From Clostridia bacterium (GTDB taxonomy: Bacteria; Bacillota; Clostridia; Oscillospirales; CAG-272), in NCBI GenBank assembly GCA_017461945.1, contig JAFTSB010000051.1, forward strand, positions 1-42,406: DNA of 42,406 bases, read 5' to 3'. The translations under genes were made by a program, and so were the position numbers. Below are positions 16,909-25,517 of this stretch, one piece after another (position 1 is the stretch's first letter; every line of letters begins with the position of its first letter). The notes beneath the pieces are model-generated. The model searched no databases and was not told the DNA's origin. It saw only the letters and a list, made by a program, of their open reading frames with translations.

Positions 16909-17440
16909 GTTCTTCATCTGCATGAATGCGCTGTGGCAAGGCATCCATACAGTCGGTGTGCCGACAGCAACATCACTAAGTGAGATCGGCTGCTTTACGG
17001 CGCGATCCGACAGGCTCCGACGGGAAAGGGGAGAGGTGCCGACACAAGGTGACTGCTGTCGATCAGATTCGTCGCCGTTCTTGATATTCGACAGCGTTCA
17101 CGGATAGACGCATTTTTTTGCAACGACGGCAAACGACGGGCAACGGGAAAAGACGCTGTGGTTCGCCGTCTTGCGCCCATGGCGTGTGAAAAATCTTGGA
17201 AAAAGCAGAGAAAAGTAACACTTTCGCAAAGCGATTCCATCACGCACGAAAAGGACAGGAATGCGACGTTAGCGCAAAAACGAAAGAGAAAATGTGAACA
17301 TTTTGTTAAAAAGTGCATTTTTGGAGAATCTGGATGGGTGTAGAAAATTCACGAGCTTTTTTGTGCAGGATGCACATAGCACCAAAGGTGCCTTCTGCCA
17401 ATTGTGACTGGAGGAAAACTAAGTATTTTTGCCCAGGCGG
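16909..17440. other. Non-coding stretch with hairpins, no gene seen
   Basis: About 530 bases without a convincing reading frame. The first 200 bases are GC-rich and hold hairpins: GTCGG/CCGAC around TGTG (16952-16965), and GCTGTCGA (17055-17062) with TCGACAGC (17088-17095), which extends outward with two mismatches. The second half is A-rich. It could hide a small RNA or distant regulatory DNA; I see no clear promoter for one. Confidence 0.4.
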
Positions 17441-17455
17441 GTAAATCAAATTTAC
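17441..17455. promoter_or_regulatory. Operator-like site 1
   Basis: GTAAAT-CAA-ATTTAC, six-base perfect arms around three bases, preceded by GG and followed by A-TTTT. A near-identical site lies 105 bases downstream. Confidence 0.5.
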
Positions 17456-17545
17456 ATTTTTCTTTGTCAAGAGGGAAGATGCACAAAAAGGTGACGAATT
17501 TTTTGAAAGTGGAGGGAAGCCGCCGATGTTTTTAGTATGCGATGG

Positions 17546-17560
17546 GTAAATGAAATTTAC
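17546..17560. promoter_or_regulatory. Operator-like site 2
   Basis: GTAAAT-GAA-ATTTAC, flanked by an extra G/C pair that makes the arms seven bases. It differs from site 1 at one base of 15 and lies about 140 bases upstream of the operon's -35 box. Confidence 0.5.
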
Positions 17561-17698
17561 CTTTTGGGATTGCCGGGTGATCAAAAGTGAAAAAGCGCTG
17601 AAAATCGGTTTTTTCTCCAAAGGCTCTTGACAATTCGCTGACGCGATCCCACGCGCGCTTTGCGCCCTCGTGCGCATAATGCGCGAGAAAAATCAGCC

Positions 17699-17728
17699 TT
17701 GACTTTCGGGGGCTTGGCGTGGTAAAAT
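17699..17728 (+). promoter_or_regulatory. Promoter of the large ABC/DUF5696 operon
   Basis: TTGACT (17699-17704), 18-base spacer, TAAAAT (17723-17728). A further TTGACA at 17627-17632 lacks a matching -10 box. Confidence 0.6.
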
Positions 17729-17734
17729 GTTGCC

Positions 17735-17943
17735 ATACGCAAGGCTGTGCCCCGGCACGGCCCGGTGTAGTCCGTCACTTGAGTATCAGATCAGCGAGCG
17801 GCAGTGTTTGTCGCCGTTCCTCTTATACGCGAGTGCGCGGGCGCACGTACTGTCGCGCGGCACGAGCGTCTGCCCGCCCGTGCCGCAGCAATACAAACGG
17901 TCGTGATCGGCAACGGTCACGGTCGGAACAGAGGAGGAAAAAC
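17735..17943 (+). other. Long GC-rich structured leader of the ABC operon
   Basis: About 208 bases between the predicted transcription start and the first gene. It holds several hairpins: GTGC/GCAC around CCCG (17747-17758), GTGCGC/GCGCAC (17833-17846) and GCGGCACG (17857-17864) with CGTGCCGC (17879-17886). It ends with GAGGAGG before ATG 17944. It matches no riboswitch class I know, and no T-run terminator is visible. Confidence 0.5.
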
Positions 17944-20900
17944 ATGAAGAAGACGAAGTTCCATCGGCTATTGGCGTTGGTCCTTGCCTTTTCGTTCCTC
18001 ATCGGCGGCGCGTTGACCGTTAACGCTGCTACCGAGGGCATGGAGGGCTCTACGACCAACAAAACCTTGGCGGAAATCAAGGAACAGCTCAACGCCATTT
18101 CCTATGAGGAATACATGGCGAACTACGCGGAGGTACAGCGGGCTATTCAGTCCGTGATGATCCTCGGCACCGATTTTACGTCCTTTGAAAAGGGCGCGAC
18201 CGGTGAAGAGGCCCGTGTGGTGACCGACGCTAACGGCGTCAGTGCTGTTTACACCCCCGGTACGGGTACCACCTCCTGGGAGGTTGAGATCCCCGAGACC
18301 GGTAAGTACAGCATCATCATCGAGTATTGGCCCGACGAGGCGAAGTCCGCCTCTATCGAGCGAATTCTCAAGATCAACGACAAGATCCCCTTTGCCGAGG
18401 CTCGTTACCTCACCCTTCCGAAGATTTGGAAGAACGCATACGTTTGCGCACAGGTGACCGATCCCAGCGGCAAGGTTTCGCTGCAGACCCTGTACGAGGA
18501 GGCTTTGGCTGCCGGCTTTGCGGCAGACAGCGTTCAGCTCGTCAATAACGCTAAGGGCGCTTATGTCGAGGTAAAGATTCCCGACGTGTGGACCCAGAGC
18601 ATGACCGAGTATGTCAACAAGCGCACGGTTCGCTTCATGACCTCGGATATCGACAGCAACGAACTGCGCCCCACCATGCAGCAGGCTCCTGAATGGCGCA
18701 CTTACGAGTTCCGCGATGCCGACGGCTTCTATGCGGAGTCCTTTGAGTTTGTCTTTGAGGCTGGCAAGCAGACCCTGTCTCTTGAGGCCGTCAACGAGCC
18801 CATGACCATCAAGACCATTACCTTGGTGCCTCACCAGGATATGATCAACTATGATGAGTATATCGGCCGCTATGAGGGCGTTGCCTCCGGCTCTGACAAG
18901 ATCACCATTCAGGCCGAATACGTCGGCGCTACCTCCTCCCAGAACATTTATCCTGTGGAGGACCGTACCGATGCTGCGACCATGCCTGCCGACACTGACC
19001 GCGTTGTGCTGAACACCGTGGGCGGCGAAAAGTGGCAGACCGCAGGCCAGTGGGTTCGTTACAGCTTTACCGTCAACACCAGCGGTATGTACAATATCGC
19101 GGCTCGTTACCGCCAGAATGTGCTGGACGGTATGTATGTTTGCCGCGCACTGTATATCACCAGCCACGGTGCAGAGCAGGGCTCTCTTGGCTACTACGGC
19201 GGCAAGGTTCCTTTCGTCGAGGCCACGCAGCTCCGCTTCAACTACAACACCCAGTGGCAGTCCACTCTGCTCAATAACGGTACCACCACCGAGGCCGGTG
19301 AGCCCCTTGCTTACGAGTTCTACTTCGAGCAGGGCGTTGTGTATACCATTGAGATGGAGGTTACCCTCGGCTCTATGGGCGGTATCGTTCGTGAGGTGGA
19401 TGCCATTCTGGATGCCGTCAATAACGACTACCTGGCTATCATGAAGCTGACCGGTGCTTCTCCTGACGAGTACCGTGATTACCAGTTCTTCACCGTTATG
19501 CCCGACACCATGATTGATATGCTGAACCAGTCCGAGGCACTGTACGATGTGGCCGCCCGTCTGGCAGCGATCACCGGTGAAAAGAGCTCTAACGTGGCTA
19601 CTCTGGAAAAGGTTGCCTGGCTCCTTGACCGTATGGGTGGTAATGAGGACGAGGTTGCAAAGTATCTCGATCAGCTGAAGTCCTACATCGGTACCCTCGG
19701 TACCTGGCTCAGCGATGCCAAGACTCAGCCTCTGCAGCTGGACTACATCGTGATCCAGGGCGCGGATTGCAAGGAATTGCCTGTGGCTAAGGCCGGCTTC
19801 TTCGCTTCTATCGCACACGAGGTCAAGTCCTTCTTCATGTCCTTCTTCCGCAACTACGACCGTATGGGCGCTACCAGCGAGGATGTAGAGGGCGACGAGG
19901 TGGTTGATGTTTGGTTGGCTTATGGCCGTGACCAGGCACAGGTTATCCGTAACCTGATCAACAACGACTTTACCCCCCAGACCGGTATCACCGTCAACCT
20001 GAAGCTGGTTGCCGGCGGCACGCTTCTGCCTTCCGTTCTGGCAGGCATGGGCCCTGATGTTTATATCGGTATTGGTGATGATAGCGTTATCAACTATGCG
20101 ATCCGTGGCGCTCTGGTGCCCGTTGAGCATATGGATGGCTTTGCTGATTTCGCCCTTGAATATATGGTAGACGAGCATTTCAATACGATCTACGATGAAA
20201 ACGGCGACCCCATTAAGAACCCCAACAGCCAGTTTAACGAGGCAGCAATGCTGGTTCTTGGTATTGCAGATGCAGACGATGTCTTCCATTATTACGGATT
20301 GCCCGAGACCCAGAACTTCACCATGATGTTCATCCGTGATGACATCCTGGCAGACCTTGGCATCGAGATCCCCAGAACCTGGGATGACATTCTGGCAGCG
20401 ATCCCCGTGTTGCAGGCAAACAACATGCAGATCGGTATGCACACCGACTACAAGATCTTCCTGTATCAGAACGGCGGTGAGCTGTTTGCCGACGACGGCA
20501 TGCGCATCAATCTGGATTCCAACGTTGGTTTGGAGTCCTTCGAGACCATGTGTAACTTCTTCACCATGTACTCCTTCCCCTATAAATACGACTTTGCAAA
20601 CCGCTTCCGTACCGGTGAGATGCCCATTGGATTTGCTTCTTACAACGGTACTTACAACCATCTGACGGTCTTTGCTACCGAGATCAAGGGTCTGTGGGAG
20701 TTCCTCCCCATGCCCGGTATCGAGCAGACCCGTGCAGACGGCTCCTCCTACATCAACAACGTGTCGGTATCCTCCGTTTCTGCAATCTGTATGATGGCAG
20801 GCGGCGGTCTGGAGCTGGAAAATGATACCCCCGAGGCCGATGCACGCCGTGCACGCGCTTGGGAGTTCATGAAGTGGCACGCAGGTGCCGACTGCCAGAT

Positions 20901-21456
20901 CAAGTACTCCAACGAGATGGTGGCAATCATCGGTCCCTCTGCAAAGCATGCAACCGCTAACATTCAGGCACTGAGAGAGATGCCTTGGACCTCTGCTGAG
21001 TACGAGCAGCTCTCCTATCAGTTCAACAATCTCGCTTCCATTCCCAACTACCCCGGCAGCTATATCATCGGTCGTTATACCAGCTTCGCATTCCTCGCCG
21101 CATACGAGGATAACGCAGACCCGATCACCGAGTTGCAGAGTTACATCAGCACCATCAACAAGGAGATCACCCGTAAGCGTGAGGAGTTCGGACTTGAGAC
21201 CCTTGAGCTTGGTCAGACTCTGACCGAAAAGCGTCTGCTGCAGGTAGAGCAGGCATACGAAAACGACACCGAGCGTATGGACGAGGGCAAGATCTCCGCT
21301 GCTGCCCAGGCTCTTGACGTGATGAAGAACGGCATCAAGGATGAGGATGCTGTAGCATTGCGCAAGGCTGCCGAGCTGTTTGCTGCGGTCGACGCAGAGG
21401 CCTTTAAGGCTACCATTACGGCACTCGGCAACGCGGCTACCGTGTTGGAACGCTGA
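17944..21456 (+). CDS. Giant extracellular solute-binding protein with duplicated N-terminal domains
   Basis: An 1170-residue exported protein. Signal peptide with LLALVLAFSFLIGGALTVNAA and no lipobox Cys. Residues about 60-300 and 300-500 look like two related beta-sandwich, carbohydrate-binding-like domains (ILKINDKIPFAEARYLTLPK against ALYITS...GKVPFVEATQLRF). From about 650 to 1075 is a family 1 sugar-binding protein (VWLAYGRDQAQVIRNL, GMGPDVYIGIGDD, LPETQNFTMMFIRDDILADL). A charged helical tail fills 1075-1170. Ordinary binding proteins are near 430 residues. ATG 17944 has GAGGAGG and begins the signal; the upstream open frame runs through the promoter. It should deliver a sugar or oligosaccharide to the downstream permeases; the added domains may hold glycan or wall. 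Codon use indicates high expression. Confidence 0.85.
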   Translation: MKKTKFHRLLALVLAFSFLIGGALTVNAATEGMEGSTTNKTLAEIKEQLNAISYEEYMANYAEVQRAIQSVMILGTDFTSFEKGATGEEARVVTDANGVSAVYTPGTGTTSWEVEIPETGKYSIIIEYWPDEAKSASIERILKINDKIPFAEARYLTLPKIWKNAYVCAQVTDPSGKVSLQTLYEEALAAGFAADSVQLVNNAKGAYVEVKIPDVWTQSMTEYVNKRTVRFMTSDIDSNELRPTMQQAPEWRTYEFRDADGFYAESFEFVFEAGKQTLSLEAVNEPMTIKTITLVPHQDMINYDEYIGRYEGVASGSDKITIQAEYVGATSSQNIYPVEDRTDAATMPADTDRVVLNTVGGEKWQTAGQWVRYSFTVNTSGMYNIAARYRQNVLDGMYVCRALYITSHGAEQGSLGYYGGKVPFVEATQLRFNYNTQWQSTLLNNGTTTEAGEPLAYEFYFEQGVVYTIEMEVTLGSMGGIVREVDAILDAVNNDYLAIMKLTGASPDEYRDYQFFTVMPDTMIDMLNQSEALYDVAARLAAITGEKSSNVATLEKVAWLLDRMGGNEDEVAKYLDQLKSYIGTLGTWLSDAKTQPLQLDYIVIQGADCKELPVAKAGFFASIAHEVKSFFMSFFRNYDRMGATSEDVEGDEVVDVWLAYGRDQAQVIRNLINNDFTPQTGITVNLKLVAGGTLLPSVLAGMGPDVYIGIGDDSVINYAIRGALVPVEHMDGFADFALEYMVDEHFNTIYDENGDPIKNPNSQFNEAAMLVLGIADADDVFHYYGLPETQNFTMMFIRDDILADLGIEIPRTWDDILAAIPVLQANNMQIGMHTDYKIFLYQNGGELFADDGMRINLDSNVGLESFETMCNFFTMYSFPYKYDFANRFRTGEMPIGFASYNGTYNHLTVFATEIKGLWEFLPMPGIEQTRADGSSYINNVSVSSVSAICMMAGGGLELENDTPEADARRARAWEFMKWHAGADCQIKYSNEMVAIIGPSAKHATANIQALREMPWTSAEYEQLSYQFNNLASIPNYPGSYIIGRYTSFAFLAAYEDNADPITELQSYISTINKEITRKREEFGLETLELGQTLTEKRLLQVEQAYENDTERMDEGKISAAAQALDVMKNGIKDEDAVALRKAAELFAAVDAEAFKATITALGNAATVLER

Positions 21457-21495
21457 GAAACGGTTACATTTTAGTTATTAAGGAGAGAAAAGCAC

Positions 21496-22431
21496 ATGTC
21501 AAAGAAAAAAGCGGTGATTCGCTCGGACATGACGCGGGCCCAATGGACTTGGAAAGAGATGAAGCGTAATAAGGTCGCTTACTTTATGGTGGCACCTTAT
21601 ATGATCATCTTCTCCCTGTTTACCATTGTACCGGTGCTGTTGTCTGTGGTGATCAGTTTTACAGACTTTAACCTTCTGGAACTGCCGAACTTCGTGTTCT
21701 TCGATAACTACATCCGGCTGTTCCTGGACGATGATATCTTTTTGATCGCATGTAAGAATACGCTGATCTTCGCCATTATCGTAGGCCCTGTGTCCTATAT
21801 GATGTCTCTGATGGTCGCTTGGTTCATCAACGAGCTGCCTCCCAAGATCCGCGCTATCGTTACTCTGATCTTCTACGCTCCCTCTATTTCGGGTCAGGTA
21901 TACCTGATCTGGGGTACTCTGTTCTCCGGTGACTCTTATGGCTGGGTCAACGGTATCCTGCTTAACCTCGGTGTGATCACCGAGGAAGTGCAGTGGTTCC
22001 AGGATGCTGACTACGTTATGCCCTTGTGTATCGTGGTGGCAATTTGGACCTCTCTTGGTACCTCCTTCCTGTCCTTTATCGCAGGTCTGCAGGGCATCGA
22101 TCGTTCGATGTACGAGGCAGGCGCGGTTGACGGTGTTCGCAACCGTTGGCAGGAGCTGTGGTACATCACCTTGCCCTCTATGGGCCCGCAGCTGATGTTC
22201 GGTGCGGTTATGTCCATTACCTCCGCCTTCGGTTTCGGCGGCGTTGTAACGGCACTGTGCGGCTTCCCCTCTGTGGACTATGCAGCACACACCATCATGC
22301 ACCATCTGGATGACTACGGCGGACAGCGTTTTGAGGTGGGTTACTCCTCCGCGATCGCAGTTGTACTGTTTGCCATCATGATCGGTGCCAATATGTTGGT
22401 TAAAAAAGTAATTTCGAAGGTGGGACGATAA
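21496..22431 (+). CDS. ABC sugar permease, MalF type (pair 1)
   Basis: A 311-residue membrane protein with about six helices (YFMVAPYMIIFSLFTIVPVLLS is the first) and the ATPase-contacting EAA loop YEAGAVDGVRNRWQELWYIT followed by LPSMGP. This is the binding-protein-dependent transport permease fold of carbohydrate importers (CUT1). It lies 39 bases after the binding protein gene and one base before its partner permease, so the three should form one importer, with the ATPase supplied from elsewhere. Confidence 0.93.
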   Translation: MSKKKAVIRSDMTRAQWTWKEMKRNKVAYFMVAPYMIIFSLFTIVPVLLSVVISFTDFNLLELPNFVFFDNYIRLFLDDDIFLIACKNTLIFAIIVGPVSYMMSLMVAWFINELPPKIRAIVTLIFYAPSISGQVYLIWGTLFSGDSYGWVNGILLNLGVITEEVQWFQDADYVMPLCIVVAIWTSLGTSFLSFIAGLQGIDRSMYEAGAVDGVRNRWQELWYITLPSMGPQLMFGAVMSITSAFGFGGVVTALCGFPSVDYAAHTIMHHLDDYGGQRFEVGYSSAIAVVLFAIMIGANMLVKKVISKVGR

Positions 22432-22432
22432 T

Positions 22433-23308
22433 ATGGCAAAGAAACTTCGTACAAGAAAACATAAAGTCGTCCTGAACCGCTCTGCGGGAGGCGACGCGGG
22501 CATTACCTTTATGCTCACCATCCTGGGTGCCTTCATGTTCCTTCCTATGCTTTACGTTATCATGCAGTCTCTGAAGCCTTTGGACGAACTTTGGATGTTC
22601 CCGCCCCGCTTCTTCGTGCGTAACCCTACCATGAAGAACTATCGTGACCTGTTTACCCTGATGAATACCTCCTGGGTGCCGTTCTCCCGTTACATCTTTA
22701 ACACGGTGTTTACCTCCGTGGTCGGTACCTTTGGCAATTTGTTCCTTTCCTCTCTGGCAGCATACGCCATGGCAAAGATCAAGTTCCCGGGCGGCAAGTT
22801 CATGTTTAAGACCGTTCGTACCTCTCTGATGTTCCACTCCACGGTTACCGGTATTACTTCCTTTATTATTATGAGTGCCTTGCACATGATCGACACCTAC
22901 TGGGCGATCATCGTTCCCGCTTGGGCAACCTCCCTGGGCCTCTACTTGATGAAGCAGTTTATGGAAACCAACGTTTCCGATGCGGTTCTGGAGTCGGCAC
23001 GTCTGGATGGCGCTTCCGAGCTTCGCACCTTCTGGACCATTGCAATGCCCATGGTTAAGCCCGCGTGGCTGACCCTGATCATTTACTCCTTCCAGGATCT
23101 GTGGAACAAGGGCTCCTCCATCTACATCCATTCCGAGCAGCTCAAATCCTTTAACTACGCCATCGGTCAGATCATGGCAGGTGGTATCAAGCGTGCCGGC
23201 GCACACGCAGCCTCTACGGTTATTATGATGCTGGTTCCGATTCTCGTATTCGTGATTTCCCAGTCCAACATCATCGAGACCATGGGCTCGTCCGGTATGA
23301 AAGACTAA
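22433..23308 (+). CDS. ABC sugar permease, MalG type (pair 1)
   Basis: A 291-residue partner of the preceding permease. It shows the MalG-like opening GITFMLTILGAFMFLPMLYV, the KPLDELWMFPPRFFV segment that follows the first helix, and the EAA loop LESARLDGASELRTFWTIAM followed by PMVKP. The start one base after the previous stop, in GATAATATG, implies coupled translation and equal amounts of both subunits. Confidence 0.93.
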   Translation: MAKKLRTRKHKVVLNRSAGGDAGITFMLTILGAFMFLPMLYVIMQSLKPLDELWMFPPRFFVRNPTMKNYRDLFTLMNTSWVPFSRYIFNTVFTSVVGTFGNLFLSSLAAYAMAKIKFPGGKFMFKTVRTSLMFHSTVTGITSFIIMSALHMIDTYWAIIVPAWATSLGLYLMKQFMETNVSDAVLESARLDGASELRTFWTIAMPMVKPAWLTLIIYSFQDLWNKGSSIYIHSEQLKSFNYAIGQIMAGGIKRAGAHAASTVIMMLVPILVFVISQSNIIETMGSSGMKD

Positions 23309-23326
23309 TTACAGGAGGGAATTACA

Positions 23327-25498
23327 GTGAAAAAGATTATATCTGTGCTTTGCGTGCTGTTTGCTCTCCTGGTGGTAGCTGCCATCCCGGTGAGTGCCGC
23401 AGGCGCTTATCAGACCTACACGTACTCCATTGACGGTCAAGCTCTGTATTCGCCCGATGCCTACACCGCCTCTAAGACCATCACCGCCGCTAATATGGGC
23501 CTTGACAAAAAGCTCAACGGCGCCAAGGATGTGATCACCGACGAGGCCGGAAACGTTTACATCGCCGATACCGAGAACAACCGCGTTGTCGTGTTGGACC
23601 GTTACTTCAACCTGCGCTTTGAGATCAATGAGTTCCGTAACGATCAGTTGATCATGGACCGTTTTTCCAAGCCTCAGGGTGTGTTTGTAACCGAAGATCG
23701 TTACGAAGAGGGTGAGCTGAAGTATCCTGGCAGAATTTATGTCTGCGATACCGAGGCAAGCCGTATCGTTACCTTTACTCACGAGGGTGAGTTTGCCTCT
23801 ATTATCGAGGCTCCCGAATCCGAGCTGTTCGCCGACGATGCCATTTACTGGCCCGTTGCTGTGGCTGTGGATGCTTACGACCGTTTGTTTGTTGTTTCTA
23901 CCGAGACCAATGAGGGTGTCATCGTTATGACCAACGAGGGCGAGTTTACCGGCTTTATCGGTGCACAGCAGTCCGTCACCTCTCTGTGGGATCAGATCTG
24001 GAAGCGCTTCCAGACCAAGGAACAGCGTGAAAAGTCCGAAACGGTTATCTCTTATCCTTATAACAACATCGCGATCAACGAGCGTGGCTTTATCTACGCT
24101 ACCATTTACGCGGAGCAGCTGGTTACCCAAATGACCAGCGCCATCACCTCCAAGAGCGTGGCCGGCACTTACGCACCCTGTAAGCTGCTGAACCCTGCCG
24201 GTGATGAGATCATGAGACGTAATGGCTTCTGGCCCCCTGCAGGCGAGATCGACTACATCAACAAAGAGGTTTCCGCCTACAATGGCGTATCCCGTATAAC
24301 CGACGTTGCCTGCGGCCCCGAGCAGACCTGGACCATTGTGGACTATAAGCGTAATAAGCTTTATACCTATGACTACGACGGTAACCTGCTGTTCGCCTTT
24401 GGTGACTCCGGCTCTCAGTTGGGTAATATGTCCAACATTCAGTCCATCGTCTATCAGGGCGATACACTGCTGGTGCTGTACGGTACGTCCATGACCCAGT
24501 CCATCACTGTGTTTGAGAGAACCGAGTATGGCGATGTGCTGATCAAGGCTCTCCACCATCAGAACACCCGTCAGTATGACCTTGCGATCGAGGACTGGAA
24601 AGAGATCTTGATGCGCAACTCCAACTACGATGCTGCGTATATCGGTATCGGTCAGGCGCTGTTCCGCAGCGGCGACTATGAGGAGGCGCTGGATTACTAC
24701 AAGTCCGCATATGATACGGAAAACTATTCTGTAGCATATCAGGAAATGCGTAAGGAGTGGATGTCCCGCTTCTTCATTCTGATTCCGATCGTCATTATTA
24801 TTATTTGCGTTCTGATCGGTAAGTTCCTGAAATACGCTGCCAAGGTCAATGCTGCTGCAGCCGTGTCCGGCAGAAAGGTGACCTTCAAGGAGGAAATCCT
24901 CTTTGTATTCCACCTGATGTTCCACCCCTTCGACGGTTTCTACGACCTCAAGCATGAAAAGCGTGGCTCGCCCCGTGTAGCCACCCTCTTTATGCTGCTG
25001 ACCGTTATCTCGCTGTTCTATCGCAGCGTGGGCACTGGTTACGTGATGAATCCGCAGGGCGAGTATTCGACCATCTTTATGCAGCTGCTGATCGTGGCTG
25101 TTCCCGTTGCACTGTTCGTGATTGCAAACTGGTGTCTCACTACCCTGTTTGACGGTGAAGGCAGCTTGAAGGATATCTATGTGGCAGTGGGCTACTCCTT
25201 GCTTCCCATTTCGCTTACGATGATCCCCACGACCCTGTTCTCCAACGTGGTCGTTGCTTCCGAGACCGACCTTCTGACTCTGATCACCACGCTGGGCTTT
25301 ATTTGGGCCGGCTTCCTGATCTTCTTTGGTATGATGGTCACTCACGACTATTCTATCGGCAAAAACCTGCTCATTACCGTTGTCACGATCGTTGGTATGG
25401 TATTCATTATGTTCCTGGGTATTCTGTTCACCTCTTTGGTGGTGGATATGATGACCTTTGTAACCGATATCGTATCCGAGATCAACTACCGATTGTAA
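23327..25498 (+). CDS. Exported NHL-propeller/TPR protein with YIP1-like membrane domain
   Basis: A 723-residue protein starting with GTG after GGAGGG. Signal peptide MKKIISVLCVLFALLVVAAI, then NHL-type propeller repeats over about 40-400 (NGAKDVITDEAGNVYIADTE followed by NNRVVVLD). A TPR-like pair lies around 405-465 (YDLAIEDWKEIL, GDYEEALDYYKSAY), then a membrane helix (FFILIPIVIIIICVLIG), and a C-terminal five-helix domain opening with HPFDGFYDLKHEKRGS, which is the YIP1 family signature. Orientation would put the propeller and TPR outside the cell. No enzyme motif is seen. The position between two permease pairs suggests a surface assembly, sensing or coupling part of the importer. I cannot assign a biochemical role. 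Confidence 0.7.
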   Translation: MKKIISVLCVLFALLVVAAIPVSAAGAYQTYTYSIDGQALYSPDAYTASKTITAANMGLDKKLNGAKDVITDEAGNVYIADTENNRVVVLDRYFNLRFEINEFRNDQLIMDRFSKPQGVFVTEDRYEEGELKYPGRIYVCDTEASRIVTFTHEGEFASIIEAPESELFADDAIYWPVAVAVDAYDRLFVVSTETNEGVIVMTNEGEFTGFIGAQQSVTSLWDQIWKRFQTKEQREKSETVISYPYNNIAINERGFIYATIYAEQLVTQMTSAITSKSVAGTYAPCKLLNPAGDEIMRRNGFWPPAGEIDYINKEVSAYNGVSRITDVACGPEQTWTIVDYKRNKLYTYDYDGNLLFAFGDSGSQLGNMSNIQSIVYQGDTLLVLYGTSMTQSITVFERTEYGDVLIKALHHQNTRQYDLAIEDWKEILMRNSNYDAAYIGIGQALFRSGDYEEALDYYKSAYDTENYSVAYQEMRKEWMSRFFILIPIVIIIICVLIGKFLKYAAKVNAAAAVSGRKVTFKEEILFVFHLMFHPFDGFYDLKHEKRGSPRVATLFMLLTVISLFYRSVGTGYVMNPQGEYSTIFMQLLIVAVPVALFVIANWCLTTLFDGEGSLKDIYVAVGYSLLPISLTMIPTTLFSNVVVASETDLLTLITTLGFIWAGFLIFFGMMVTHDYSIGKNLLITVVTIVGMVFIMFLGILFTSLVVDMMTFVTDIVSEINYRL

Positions 25499-25517
25499 GC
25501 ACAGAAAGGAGATAAAT

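Noticed and set aside
17719-17943. 75-residue extension of the giant binding protein
   Set aside because: It starts inside the promoter and would place the signal peptide internally; GAGGAGG marks ATG 17944.
17968-20949. A 993-codon open frame on the minus strand
   Set aside because: It is antisense to the binding protein gene, lacks a ribosome site and its composition is a mirror of the plus-strand codon bias.
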